The translations under genes and the position numbers were made by a program. A model generated the notes under the pieces. It was not told where the DNA came from and searched no databases. It was given only the letters and a program-made list of their open reading frames with translations. A stretch of DNA of 64,000 nt from Alistipes indistinctus YIT 12060. Its GTDB lineage: Bacteria > Bacteroidota > Bacteroidia > Bacteroidales > Rikenellaceae. The stretch spans positions 558,001 through 622,000 of the forward strand of contig NZ_CP102250.1 of the NCBI RefSeq assembly GCF_025144995.1. The letters are read 5' to 3'. Below, one piece after another: positions 37,995 through 46,769 of this stretch (position 1 is the stretch's first letter; each line of letters begins with the position of its first letter).

Positions 37995-39428
37995 TTATTT
38001 GCGATGAAACTTACGCGGCTTGATCATATTTTCGGGAGAGAGCACATTATCGAGCTCCTCTTTGCTCATCAGTTTCTTTTCCAGTACGAGGTCATAAATG
38101 CCCTTACCGGTTTCGAGCGCGGTTTTGGCCAGCTCGGTCGAAGTCTCATAACCCAGATAAGGGTTGAGTGCCGTTACCAGTCCGATGCTGTTGTAAACCA
38201 ACCGGCGGCAGACCTCTTCGTTAGCCGTAATACCGGCCACACAACGGTCGCGCAGCGTGTTCATGCCGTTGCTCAGCAGGTCGATGCTCTCGAAAAGGCT
38301 GTGCACGATGATCGGCTCCATCACGTTCAGCTCGAGCTGTCCGGCCTCGGCGGCGATCGTTACGGTCAGGTCGTTGCCGATCACTTTGAACGCTACCTGG
38401 TTCACCACTTCGGGAATCACCGGATTTACTTTGCCCGGCATGATCGACGAACCGGGCTGCATCGGCGGCAGGTTGATCTCATTCAGCCCGGTACGCGGTC
38501 CCGACGAGAGCAGACGCAGGTCGTTGCAGATTTTCGACAGCTTGACCGCCAGCCGTTTCAGCGCCGACGAGTTCATTACAAACGCTCCAGTATCGTTGGT
38601 CGCTTCGATCATGTTGGTAGCCGCCACGACAGGCAGTCCGGTGATTTCACGCAGGTATTTGATGCAAAGCGGCGAGTAATCGGGATCGGCATTGATACCG
38701 GTACCGATCGCCGTCGCACCCATGTTCACCTCGAGGAACAACTTGTAGTTCTGTTCGAGCCGTTCGACCTCCTCGGCTAGATTCGCAGCATAAGCTTCAA
38801 ATTCCTGACCGAGGGTCATCGGCACGGCATCCTGCAACTGAGTACGGCCCATCTTGATTACGTGCGCAAATTCGGCCCCCTTGGCGTGGAAAGCCTCGAC
38901 GAGCCATTTCAACGAAGCCTGAAGTTTCGTAATGCTGTTGATCAGCGCAATTTTCACCGCCGTCGGATAGGCATCGTTGGTCGACTGCGACATGTTCACG
39001 TCGTTGTTCGGATGGCAGTATTTGTACTCGCCCCGCTGATGTCCGAGGATCTCGAGCGCACGGTTCGCAATCACTTCGTTCGCATTCATGTTGGTCGAGG
39101 TGCCGGCTCCGCCCTGCACCATGTCCACGACGAAATGCTCGTCGAATTTGCCTTGACGCACCTCTTCGCACGCTTCGATGATCGCCTGTGCCACATGGCC
39201 GTCGATCAATCCCAGATCACGGTTCGCACAGGCAGCGGCCTCCTTGACCATCGCCAGAGCCTTGATCAGCTCCGGGAAAAAGTGAAGCCGCACGCGGCTG
39301 ATGTTGAAGTTCTCCAACGCGCGCATCGTCTGTACGCCGAAATAATACTCTACCGGCACCTCTTTGTTGCCCAGCAAGTCATGTTCCGTACGGGTCTTAC
39401 CCGAAAGCTGACGTTTCGTAATATCCAT
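37995..39428 (-). CDS. aspA: Aspartate ammonia-lyase
   Basis: A 477-residue member of the fumarase/aspartase superfamily; it interconverts aspartate with fumarate and ammonia. Family motifs: 'TRTEHDLLGNKEVPVEYYFG' at the N terminus, 'HPNNDVNMSQSTNDAYPTAV', 'HVIKMGRTQLQDAVPMTLGQEF' (split) and the catalytic loop 'PGSSIMPGKVNPVIPEVV'. The N-terminal pattern and overall identity fit aspartase rather than class II fumarase, but I rank this on pattern alone. It is monocistronic: a terminator follows, and the pyrF terminator lies just upstream. It likely feeds fumarate respiration. Confidence 0.92.
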   Translation of the reverse strand: MDITKRQLSGKTRTEHDLLGNKEVPVEYYFGVQTMRALENFNISRVRLHFFPELIKALAMVKEAAACANRDLGLIDGHVAQAIIEACEEVRQGKFDEHFVVDMVQGGAGTSTNMNANEVIANRALEILGHQRGEYKYCHPNNDVNMSQSTNDAYPTAVKIALINSITKLQASLKWLVEAFHAKGAEFAHVIKMGRTQLQDAVPMTLGQEFEAYAANLAEEVERLEQNYKLFLEVNMGATAIGTGINADPDYSPLCIKYLREITGLPVVAATNMIEATNDTGAFVMNSSALKRLAVKLSKICNDLRLLSSGPRTGLNEINLPPMQPGSSIMPGKVNPVIPEVVNQVAFKVIGNDLTVTIAAEAGQLELNVMEPIIVHSLFESIDLLSNGMNTLRDRCVAGITANEEVCRRLVYNSIGLVTALNPYLGYETSTELAKTALETGKGIYDLVLEKKLMSKEELDNVLSPENMIKPRKFHRK

Positions 39429-39460
39429 AATTTTAGGAGAGTATAGAATTTAGGGTTCGA

Positions 39461-39501
39461 CTAAATAAAAATTTACGCGAAATTAAGCAATTCCGCGTAA
39501 A
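39461..39501 (-). terminator. Probable terminator of pyrF (13-bp inverted repeat)
   Basis: The 13-mers at 39472-39484 and 39489-39501 are inverted repeats with one mismatch and a 4-nt spacer. Read on the minus strand the stem is followed by a TTTTTATTTAG tail (39471-39461). It lies 115 nt past pyrF and 33 nt before aspA, so an operator for aspA is an alternative. Confidence 0.68.
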
Positions 39502-39616
39502 AAAGTAATAATTTTCAACAATATTTCAGCCTCCGGACTAAAGATTATCGCCGGATCAGGGATTAAGATTCCGGATTATAAACAAAATAGTGTCAAACCG
39601 AACGACAACGAACGGT

Positions 39617-40441
39617 TCACAGGTATTTCGTCAGCAATTCCGACATCTGCGAGGCGAGTTCGGCAGCTTTTTCCGCCGCCGCATTGGCGAAACGTTCGGT
39701 GTTGTCGGCATAGATGATCCCGCGCGACGAGTTGACCAACAGCCCGCACTGGCGGTTCATACCGAACCGGGCGACCTCTTCGAGACTCCCCCCCTGCGCG
39801 CCGACACCCGGCACCAGCAGGAAATGGTCCGGCACAAGCTCGCGGATACCCTTCAGCATCCGGGCCTGCGTCGCCCCGACCACATACATGATGTTATCGG
39901 CCGTCCCCCACTCTTTCGACGTGTCGATCACCTTCTCATAAAGGAAGCCCCCCTCTTCGAGCCGCTGCATTTCGAAATCGGCCGCACTCGGATTAGAGGT
40001 TAACGCAAGGATAACGGCCCATTTGCCGTCGAACTGCAGGAACGGTTCGACCGTATCGTAACCCATGTAGGGCGAAAGCGTCACCGCATCGACCAGATTC
40101 CCGGAGAAAAAGGCCCGGGCATACATTTTCGACGTGTTGCCGATATCCCCCCGTTTCGCATCGGCAATAATGAAGATATCGGGATACCGTTCCCGGATGT
40201 ACTCCACCGTCCGGCGGAAACTGACCCAACCCTTCTCCCCGTTGTCCTCGTAGAAAGCCAGATTGGGCTTGTAACACACCGCATAGGGTGCGGTAGCATC
40301 CACGATAGCCCTGTTAAAGGCGAAGACGGGATCGTCCCCGGCCCACAAATGGCGCGGAATCTTGTTCATATCGGTATCGAGCCCCACGCAAAGAAAACTG
40401 CGTTTAGCCTCGATCCGGGCGAAAAGCTGTTCGGCGTTCAT
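39617..40441 (-). CDS. pyrF: Orotidine-5'-phosphate decarboxylase (type 2)
   Basis: A 274-residue type-2 PyrF; the last step of UMP synthesis. Diagnostic: '[16 protein letters not shown]', 'YKPNLAFYE', the catalytic '[23 protein letters not shown]' ([10 protein letters not shown] core), and '[11 protein letters not shown]' for phosphate binding. Length fits the long-type subfamily of actinobacteria and Bacteroidota. The 267-nt gap to prfA upstream (40442-40708) contains no gene, promoter match or stable hairpin that I can see, so pyrF may have a promoter without a consensus -7 or be read through from prfA. Confidence 0.95.
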   Translation of the reverse strand: MNAEQLFARIEAKRSFLCVGLDTDMNKIPRHLWAGDDPVFAFNRAIVDATAPYAVCYKPNLAFYEDNGEKGWVSFRRTVEYIRERYPDIFIIADAKRGDIGNTSKMYARAFFSGNLVDAVTLSPYMGYDTVEPFLQFDGKWAVILALTSNPSAADFEMQRLEEGGFLYEKVIDTSKEWGTADNIMYVVGATQARMLKGIRELVPDHFLLVPGVGAQGGSLEEVARFGMNRQCGLLVNSSRGIIYADNTERFANAAAEKAAELASQMSELLTKYL

Positions 40442-40708
40442 ATCTCTTGTAATTGAATTATTCCTCTCTCCATGGCGTCCGGTGTGCCGGCGGTCAACCT
40501 GCTTCCCGGCAGGATTAGATTCGCGGCCGATAAATACCTTCGCCCGGGCCTTCCTAGGTTACGGTTACGTCTCCGGCGGAAGCGGCCCTACCACCAATGC
40601 GACTTGCCGCAATCTTTGCAACTGCGAAACAAGCGCTGTTTCCGGACCGGACAAGTCACGTTTGTTTACAGACAACTTTCCGTGTCTAGCAACGTTTTTT
40701 CCTGCAAC

Positions 40709-41797
40709 CTAATTCTCCTCGCTGGCACGCAGACGCTCGGCGTTTTCGGCTACCTGCAACTTGTCGATGATCTCCTGAATATCGCCGTCCATCACCGCCG
40801 CGAGGTTGTAAAGCGTCAGGTTGATGCGGTGGTCGGTCACACGGCCCTGCGGGTAGTTGTAGGTGCGGATCTTCGCACTGCGGTCGCCGGTAGAGACCAT
40901 CGTCTTGCGTTTCGAAGCGATCTCGTCGAGGTATTTCTGGTACTCGAGGTTGTAAATACGGGTACGCAACTCCTCGAAAGCCTTGTCGAAGTTCTTGAGC
41001 TGCGATTTCTGGTCCTGGCACTGCACGACGATACCGGTCGGGATATGGGTCAGGCGGATGGCCGAATAGGTTGTATTGACAGACTGGCCGCCGGGACCCG
41101 ACGCACAAAAAATATCCTTGCGCACATCGTTCATATTGATCTCCAGATCGAACTCCTCTGCTTCGGGCAGTACGGCCACCGATGCGGCCGACGTATGGAC
41201 GCGTCCCTGCGTCTCGGTCTGCGGCACGCGCTGTACGCGGTGCACGCCCGACTCGTACTTCAACACGCCGTACACGCCGTCTCCGGTCACCTTCATCACG
41301 ACCTCCTTGAAGCCGCCCGAGCTGCCTTCGCTGGCGCTGTTGATCTCATACTTCCACCCTCTCTTTTCAACGAATTTGGTATACATGCGCAACAGGTCGC
41401 CGGCAAAGATCGCCGCCTCGTCGCCGCCCGTTCCGCCGCGAATCTCGACGATCGCGTTCTTGCTGTCCTGCGGATCGGCCGGAATCAGTAACAGTTTGAT
41501 CTGTTCCTCCATTTGCGCTACGGCAGGCTCCAGTTCGGATACCTCCATACGGGCCATTTCACGCAATTCCTCATCCTTTTCGGTTGCCAGAATCTCTTTG
41601 GCACCTGCAAGGTTATTGAGCGCGGTGCGGTATTTTTCGCTGGTGTGGACGATCGGTTCGAGCTCTTTGTACTCCTTGTTCAGCGCGATGAATTTCCTGA
41701 CGTCGGCGATTACTTCCGGATCGGTCATCTGCTGACCGATCTCTTCATATTTGATTTTCAAGCCATCGAGGCGTGAAAGGATCGAATTATCCGGCAT
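40709..41797 (-). CDS. prfA: Peptide chain release factor 1
   Basis: A 362-residue RF1, which recognises UAA and UAG. The peptidyl-tRNA hydrolysis motif GGQ is in 'CASGPGGQSVNTTYSAIRL'. The codon-recognition P-x-T of 'HRVQRVPQTETQGRVHTSA' reads PQT here rather than the commoner PAT; the shape still fits RF1 rather than RF2 (SPF). No frameshift site is present. The promoter candidate at 41823-41830 lies 26 nt upstream. Confidence 0.96.
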   Translation of the reverse strand: MPDNSILSRLDGLKIKYEEIGQQMTDPEVIADVRKFIALNKEYKELEPIVHTSEKYRTALNNLAGAKEILATEKDEELREMARMEVSELEPAVAQMEEQIKLLLIPADPQDSKNAIVEIRGGTGGDEAAIFAGDLLRMYTKFVEKRGWKYEINSASEGSSGGFKEVVMKVTGDGVYGVLKYESGVHRVQRVPQTETQGRVHTSAASVAVLPEAEEFDLEINMNDVRKDIFCASGPGGQSVNTTYSAIRLTHIPTGIVVQCQDQKSQLKNFDKAFEELRTRIYNLEYQKYLDEIASKRKTMVSTGDRSAKIRTYNYPQGRVTDHRINLTLYNLAAVMDGDIQEIIDKLQVAENAERLRASEEN

Positions 41798-41822
41798 ACG
41801 GCATCTCCTGTTTTTAAGGATA

Positions 41823-41830
41823 CAAAGGTA
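41823..41830 (-). promoter_or_regulatory. -7 element for prfA
   Basis: Minus-strand TACCTTTG, an exact TAnnTTTG match, 25 nt before the prfA ATG. No TTTG at the -33 distance. The 80-nt divergent gap must also hold the promoter of the mqn-bio genes, where only TATCTTGT (41851-41858) resembles a -7 site. Confidence 0.52.
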
Positions 41831-41877
41831 AACATTTTTTTGTTTTTTCGTATCTTGTGGCGCCGAAGCGGGACCTT

Positions 41878-42816
41878 ATGAAAAAAACCTTCCTGAAAAT
41901 AGTCGGATACCTCTCTGTCGCGTTGGGATTTGCCGGGGCGTTCCTGCCGCTGGTTCCCACCACGCCGTTGCTGTTGCTGGCCCTGTGGTGCTTCTCGAGA
42001 AGTTCGCCGAAGATGAATGCATGGCTGCTGGGCAACCGCATGTTCGGGCGTTACCTGAAAGATTACGAACAGGGCCGGGGTATCCCGAAGGTCGTAAAAG
42101 TTTCGTCGGTCATCATTCTCTGGAGTTCCATCCTCTTCACCACGATCGTCTTCACCGAAGCATGGTGGTTGCGGGCGCTGCTGCTCCTGATGGCTTTGCT
42201 GGTCTCAGTCCACATCCTGAACCTGAAGACGCTGCTGACCGGATCGAAAATCCTGGTTCTGATTCCCACTGCAATGGAAGGAGAGAAATTCGCCGCAAAC
42301 CTGCCGCCGAACGTCGCGGTCGAAACCATCGGCATCGGCCCTTACCGCAGCGCATTCAACACCTACCACCATATCCTGCGCCACCGTCCCCGTATGGCGA
42401 TCCTGGCGGGGATCGCCGGAACCTATCCCGGAAGCGGATTGTCCACGGGAGAGAGCCGGTTGGTAAAGGCCGAAAACGCTGCCGACCTGGGTTCGTTCCT
42501 GCCGGAAGGATTCCAACCCAAATTCGCGGAGCGGTTGGAATGCCCGCACATCCCGCAGGAGACGACGTTCTCAACGGCCGACAGCAACACGCTCAGTGCC
42601 GCCTCGGCCCCGTTTGTCGAGCGCAGCGGCGCACAACTCGAAAATATGGAAGGCGCTTCGTTTTTCTATGTTTGCACACAAAGCGGAACGCCGTTCCTCG
42701 AACTGCGGACCATTTCGAACCGCGTCGGCGAACCGTTCCCCGACTGGGACATCGAAACCGCCACGGACAACCTGGCCCGCGACCTAAACCGATTGATCCA
42801 TGAACTTGAAGCTTAA
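41878..42816 (+). CDS. mqnB: Fusion: DUF454 (YbaN-type) membrane domain + futalosine hydrolase MqnB
   Basis: A 312-residue fusion. Residues 1-~122 are a DUF454 inner-membrane domain with three hydrophobic segments ('FLPLVPTTPLLLLALWCFSR' is diagnostic). Residues ~124-312 are a nucleosidase of the MTAN/futalosine-hydrolase group: 'ILVLIPTAMEGEKF', 'GIGPYRSAFNTYHHIL', 'MAILAGIAGTYPGS' and the catalytic 'LENMEGASFFYVC'. No Met, stop or frame break lies between the parts. MqnB removes hypoxanthine from futalosine in menaquinone synthesis, consistent with MqnD next door. I take ATG at 41878; a GTG at 41857 would add seven residues. The fusion would place the hydrolase at the membrane. Confidence 0.85.
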   Translation: MKKTFLKIVGYLSVALGFAGAFLPLVPTTPLLLLALWCFSRSSPKMNAWLLGNRMFGRYLKDYEQGRGIPKVVKVSSVIILWSSILFTTIVFTEAWWLRALLLLMALLVSVHILNLKTLLTGSKILVLIPTAMEGEKFAANLPPNVAVETIGIGPYRSAFNTYHHILRHRPRMAILAGIAGTYPGSGLSTGESRLVKAENAADLGSFLPEGFQPKFAERLECPHIPQETTFSTADSNTLSAASAPFVERSGAQLENMEGASFFYVCTQSGTPFLELRTISNRVGEPFPDWDIETATDNLARDLNRLIHELEA

Positions 42817-43615
42817 CATATCGACCTGCCCGAACGACACGTTCATGTTCGAAGCGATGCTGCACGGCCGCATCGACACGGAAGGACTCGTATTCGACCT
42901 GCACCTCGCCGACATCGAACAACTCAACGGGGCGGCACTCTCAGGGGAACCGGACATTTCGAAGCTGAGCTATGCAGCAGTCCCGCAAATCAGCGACCGG
43001 TACAAAATTCTCAACAGCGGCAGTGCGCTGGGCCGCGGCAACGGCCCGCTACTGGTAAGCCGTTACAAAATTTACCCCGACGAACTGCACGATGCACGGG
43101 TGGCCATCCCGGGCGAACACACCACCGCCAACCTGCTGCTGAACAAAATCTATCCGTCCGTCAAAGACCGGCGTGCCTACCTCTTTTCCGACATTGCCGA
43201 GGCGGTAATGACCGGAGAATGCGATGCGGGCGTGCTGATCCACGAAGGCAGGTTCGTCTACCGCAAAATCGGGCTGCAACTGGTAGCCGATCTCGGCGTC
43301 GAATGGGAAAGACTCACAGGACTGCCGCTGCCGCTCGGGGCCATCGTCGTATCGCGGCGGCTCGACGCCCCACTGCAACGGAAAATAGACCGGGTATTGC
43401 GCCGCAGCATCGAATATGCACGGGCCAACCCGGCGGTATCGGCCGGATTCGTCAGACAATACGCACAGGAACTGAGCGAAGAGGTCACCCGAAGCCACAT
43501 CGAACTCTTCGTGAACGACTATTCGGTCGATCTGGGAGCGGAAGGGCGCAAAGCGGTCACTGGACTGCTCGGCACGGAAACGTTTGGCATAAAAGAAGAG
43601 GAGGTGTTCGTATGA
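42800..43615 (+). CDS. mqnD: 1,4-dihydroxy-6-naphthoate synthase (futalosine pathway)
   Basis: A 271-residue MqnD, a periplasmic-binding-protein-like fold acting in the cytosol that converts cyclic dehypoxanthine futalosine to 1,4-dihydroxy-6-naphthoate. 'ISTCPNDTFMFEAMLHGRI' is the classic N terminus; 'DISKLSYAAVPQI', 'SALGRGNGPLLVS', 'PGEHTTANLLLN' and 'DAGVLIHEGRFVY' are all family motifs. It overlaps mqnB by 17 nt and bioF by 4 nt. Its presence shows the organism makes menaquinone by the futalosine rather than the classical Men route; mqnA, mqnC and mqnE are not in the window. Confidence 0.95.
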   Translation: MNLKLNISTCPNDTFMFEAMLHGRIDTEGLVFDLHLADIEQLNGAALSGEPDISKLSYAAVPQISDRYKILNSGSALGRGNGPLLVSRYKIYPDELHDARVAIPGEHTTANLLLNKIYPSVKDRRAYLFSDIAEAVMTGECDAGVLIHEGRFVYRKIGLQLVADLGVEWERLTGLPLPLGAIVVSRRLDAPLQRKIDRVLRRSIEYARANPAVSAGFVRQYAQELSEEVTRSHIELFVNDYSVDLGAEGRKAVTGLLGTETFGIKEEEVFV

Positions 43616-44727
43616 TACGCGAAACCCTTGCTTCGCTGACGGCCGAAGAAAACCTGCGAACCCTGCCGGAAATAGCTCCTGAAGGGATTTATATCGAACA
43701 TGAAGGCAAGCGTTACCTCAACCTTTCATCGAATGACTATCTGGGCATCGCGTGCCGCGACATGCACCGGGAGTTCATGCACGAAATAGACGAAAGCGAC
43801 GCGTTTTTGCTAAGCAATCCCTCTTCCCGGCTGATTACCGGGAACAGTCCGGAATATACCCGCCTCGAACAGACCCTTTCCGATCTGTACGGCGGCAAAG
43901 CCGCGCTGGTACTCGGCTGCGGGTACATGGCCAACTCAGGCATACTGCCGGCGATAACCGAAAAAGGCGACCTGATCCTGGCAGACAAGCTGGTGCATGC
44001 GAGCCTGATCGACGGGCTGCAACTCTGCAAAGCGGAGTGGCAGCGTTTCAACCACAACGACATGGATCATCTGGAAAGGCTGCTGGTCCGTCACCGTGGA
44101 CATTACCGCAACGTCTGGATCGTCACCGAATCGATCTTCAGCATGGACGGAGACTGCGCGCCGCTCGCAACTCTGCAAGCCCTAAAAACAAAATACGACC
44201 TGAAACTCTACGTAGACGAGGCGCATGCCTTCGGAGTCTGCGGCCCCGGCGGCCGGGGGCTGGCAGCTGCCACGGGTACGGATTGCGACATCCTGGTCGC
44301 CACGCTCGGCAAAGCGATCGCCTCGCAGGGTGCATTCGTAATCACGGACGGGGAAATACGGGAATTTCTGGTCAACCGCCTGCGGACGCTGATCTTCTCC
44401 ACGGCACTGCCGCCCATCTCGCTACGCTGGTCGGACTACGTTATCCGGCGACTGCCGCAAATGGAGCCGTGGCGGGAACACCTGAACCTTTTGTCGCATC
44501 GACTGACCGGTTCGCCGTCCTCGACGCACATCATACCGCTGATGGCCGGGGAGAACCACCGCGCCATCGAAATGAGTAAAAAGTTCCGGGAAGCGGGCTT
44601 CTGGGTAATGCCGATCCGCTACCCCACCGTACCGCAGGGCAAAGCCCGCGTGCGCGTTTCGCTGAACGCTGCGCTGAACACCGGGGCAATCGTAAAATTC
44701 AAAGAGGTATGGAACAGCATTGGATAG
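43612..44727 (+). CDS. bioF: 8-amino-7-oxononanoate synthase
   Basis: A 371-residue PLP enzyme that condenses pimeloyl-ACP with alanine in biotin synthesis. 'YLNLSSNDYLGIA', 'ITGNSPEYTRLEQTL', 'YVDEAHAFGVCGPGGRGL' and the PLP Lys in 'VATLGKAIASQGAFV' are present. The alpha-oxoamine synthase family also includes KBL and sphingolipid SPT, but the bioG and bioC neighbours settle the role. ATG at 43612 overlaps the mqnD stop by 4 nt; the long upstream extension in this frame is a shadow of mqnD. Confidence 0.93.
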   Translation: MIRETLASLTAEENLRTLPEIAPEGIYIEHEGKRYLNLSSNDYLGIACRDMHREFMHEIDESDAFLLSNPSSRLITGNSPEYTRLEQTLSDLYGGKAALVLGCGYMANSGILPAITEKGDLILADKLVHASLIDGLQLCKAEWQRFNHNDMDHLERLLVRHRGHYRNVWIVTESIFSMDGDCAPLATLQALKTKYDLKLYVDEAHAFGVCGPGGRGLAAATGTDCDILVATLGKAIASQGAFVITDGEIREFLVNRLRTLIFSTALPPISLRWSDYVIRRLPQMEPWREHLNLLSHRLTGSPSSTHIIPLMAGENHRAIEMSKKFREAGFWVMPIRYPTVPQGKARVRVSLNAALNTGAIVKFKEVWNSIG

Positions 44728-45401
44728 TCAAAGAGCGTAACCGGGACCTGATCGTCTTCGCATTGGGATGGGCCTCGGATTTCCATGCCGTCGCACACAT
44801 CCGTCCCGAAGGTTACGATATCCTCTGTACGGACGATTACCGCACCATCGAATCGGTCGATCCGGCGACTGTCGCCGGATACCGGCGGATTTACCTGTTC
44901 GCATGGTCGTTCGGGGTCTGGGTTTCGGAGCTGATTTTCCGGGGTATTCCCTTTTACAAGACGGTCGCACTGAACGGCACCCCCCTGCCGGTAAACAATC
45001 GCTACGGCATTCCGCCGAAATCATTCGCAGTCACGCTCAAAGGGATCGCCCACACCGGAATCGAAGCTTTCAACCGCCGCACGTTCGGCGACTTTTACGA
45101 CACGATCGCCCCTTGGCTCGAAACACGACCCTTCGAGGAGAAATACGAAGAGCTCTGCAACCTGTTCGATGCGTCGGCCAAAGCCTACCGTCCTTCGATC
45201 ACATGGAGCGAAGCCGTGATCGGGCTTCAGGACATCATCTTCCCGCCGGACAACGTAAAAGCCTACTGGACCGAAGAGTCTCCCGCAACAGAGGTACAGT
45301 TATGTCCCGGCATGCCGCACTATCCGTATGCCGACCCGGCAATCGTACTGTCGAGGCTGCACACCGAACAACCGATGCAATCCCGCCGCCATGAGCGATA
45401 A
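44709..45401 (+). CDS. bioG: Pimeloyl-ACP methyl ester esterase BioG (DUF452)
   Basis: A 230-residue alpha/beta hydrolase of the BioG family. 'DLIVFALGWASDFHAVAHI' and the nucleophile elbow 'YLFAWSFGVWVSELI' (Ser in A-W-S-F-G) are characteristic, with a late His in 'GMPHYPYADP'. BioG frees pimeloyl-ACP from its methyl ester, replacing BioH. It overlaps bioF by 19 nt and bioC by 11 nt. Confidence 0.92.
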   Translation: MEQHWIVKERNRDLIVFALGWASDFHAVAHIRPEGYDILCTDDYRTIESVDPATVAGYRRIYLFAWSFGVWVSELIFRGIPFYKTVALNGTPLPVNNRYGIPPKSFAVTLKGIAHTGIEAFNRRTFGDFYDTIAPWLETRPFEEKYEELCNLFDASAKAYRPSITWSEAVIGLQDIIFPPDNVKAYWTEESPATEVQLCPGMPHYPYADPAIVLSRLHTEQPMQSRRHER

Positions 45402-46149
45402 AGACCTGCTGAAAAACCGTTTTGCGGCGAATCTGCGCAGCTACAATTCACTGGCCGTCGTGCAGGAGCGTATTTGCGAAGAACTCGCGGAATTGATCGG
45501 GACGCATGTCCCCGGAAAAATCACCCGGGGATTGGAAGTGGGTACCGGAACGGGCTTCCTGACCCGGCGGCTTCTGGAGCGCTACCCCGACGCAGAATGG
45601 ACGCTGAACGATCTGGTCGAAGCGTCGGAATGCTTCCTGCAGCCCTACGTCGGCGGCCGTAAAACGCAATGTTATTGGGGAGACGCCGAATCGCTGCCCG
45701 CGTTCGGCAGGCCGTTCGACCTGATCGCCACCGCTTCGACGGTACAATGGTTCGACAACCTGCCCGCTTTCCTCAACCGTACCCAAGAGATGCTCGCTGC
45801 CGGGGGCAGATTGGCGCTCAGCACCTTCGGCCCCGACAACTTCGAAGAGATCCGGGCGACGACCGGGGACGGCCTCGTTTACTACACCTCTGCGGAACTG
45901 GCCGGTTTACTGAAACAGGCAGGATTGACAATCGAAGAACAAAAGGAGTACGCACGCCGCCTGGAGTTCGGCTCCCCGACCGACGTACTGCGGCACATCA
46001 AGGCGACCGGGGTAAACGCAATCCGCAAAACCCGCTGGACCCCGCGACGGCTGACAGATTTCGAAACGCTCTACCGCAGCCGGTTTTCGACTTCTTCAGG
46101 CACAGTGACACTTACTTATCACCCGATCCTGATCGTGGCGAGAAAATAG
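45391..46149 (+). CDS. bioC: Malonyl-ACP O-methyltransferase BioC
   Basis: A 252-residue SAM-dependent methyltransferase. 'RFAANLRSYNSLAVVQERI' at the N terminus is the BioC hallmark; SAM motif I 'GLEVGTGTGFLTRRLLERYP' follows, then 'IATASTVQWFDNLPAFL' and 'GGRLALSTFGPDNFEEI'. It methylates malonyl-ACP so fatty-acid enzymes can build the pimeloyl chain. ATG at 45391 (MSDKDLLK) is chosen over upstream codons inside bioG. Last gene of the mqn-bio cluster; bioA, bioB and bioD are absent here. Confidence 0.92.
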   Translation: MSDKDLLKNRFAANLRSYNSLAVVQERICEELAELIGTHVPGKITRGLEVGTGTGFLTRRLLERYPDAEWTLNDLVEASECFLQPYVGGRKTQCYWGDAESLPAFGRPFDLIATASTVQWFDNLPAFLNRTQEMLAAGGRLALSTFGPDNFEEIRATTGDGLVYYTSAELAGLLKQAGLTIEEQKEYARRLEFGSPTDVLRHIKATGVNAIRKTRWTPRRLTDFETLYRSRFSTSSGTVTLTYHPILIVARK

Positions 46150-46271
46150 AAACGCTGCGCGGACAAGCAGAAGCACCCGGCACAAAAACATACACGTCAA
46201 ACCGAAGCTAGTACGCTTTCGAAACGAGCCCAATAAAAAAGCGGCCCAAAACCGGAACCGCAACAAAATAA

Positions 46272-46649
46272 AAAAGCACAGCAGGGCGTATAAGCCGGGT
46301 TCTGTACCTCCGAAGAGGCCTCTGCCATTTATCTAGGCCGGCGGTCACCCGCACGGCTCGTCAGCAACCTACCCCCCGACATCGGACGAGCCATCCTACT
46401 GCGTCGGTATACATGGTCTTGCAACCCGTCAGGCGTACGGCCAAAGTGTGTCGCCACACCCGCGGTGGGCCCTTACCCCACCTTTTCACCCTTACCGGAC
46501 CCGCAAGCGGGCCTTAGGCGGTTGTTCTCTGTTACACTACTATTCCCTTGCGGAAATCTTCCCGTTAGGAAGGACGGCGCTCTGTGTTGCCCGGACTTTC
46601 CTCCCCCTCCGGCTGAACCGAAGGCAGCGGCAGAGCCTCCCTGCTGTGC
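46272..46649 (-). ncRNA. rnpB: RNase P RNA, bacterial type A
   Basis: About 378 nt on the minus strand. The P1 helix is formed by the 11-mer at 46649-46639 and its complement at 46286-46276. CR-I is present (GAGGAAAGTCCGGGC then ACAGAG), as are the core GGTAAGGGTGAAAAGGTG and the 3' block with AGATAAATGGCAGAGG and ACAGAACCCGGCTTATA. The 3' end runs into a T-rich tail (46275 downward), which serves as terminator. It is the catalytic RNA that matures tRNA 5' ends. Several apparent reading frames over this locus are not genes. Confidence 0.95.
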
Positions 46650-46653
46650 GGGG

Positions 46654-46661
46654 CAAAGGTA
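46654..46661 (-). promoter_or_regulatory. -7 element of rnpB
   Basis: Minus-strand TACCTTTG, an exact TAnnTTTG match, ending 4 nt before the first base of the P1 helix at 46649. This spacing is right for initiation at the mature 5' end. Confidence 0.68.
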
Positions 46662-46705
46662 GTGAACAATCGCCACACGGCCATACGCGATTGCCATTTT
46701 ATTGC

Positions 46706-46713
46706 TACTTTTG
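46706..46713 (+). promoter_or_regulatory. -7 element of queA
   Basis: TACTTTTG, an exact TAnnTTTG match, 57 nt before the GTG start at 46770. It supports that start over codons further upstream, which would lie before the transcript start. Confidence 0.6.
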
Positions 46714-46769
46714 CGCGGGACCGCCCGCTACAGGGCGGTAACCGCGATTCGCATCCAATCCTTCCTGCC

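Noticed and set aside
39461-39501. The 13-bp palindrome as an aspA operator
   Set aside because: The T-rich tail on the minus strand and the position after pyrF fit a terminator better, though an operator is not excluded.
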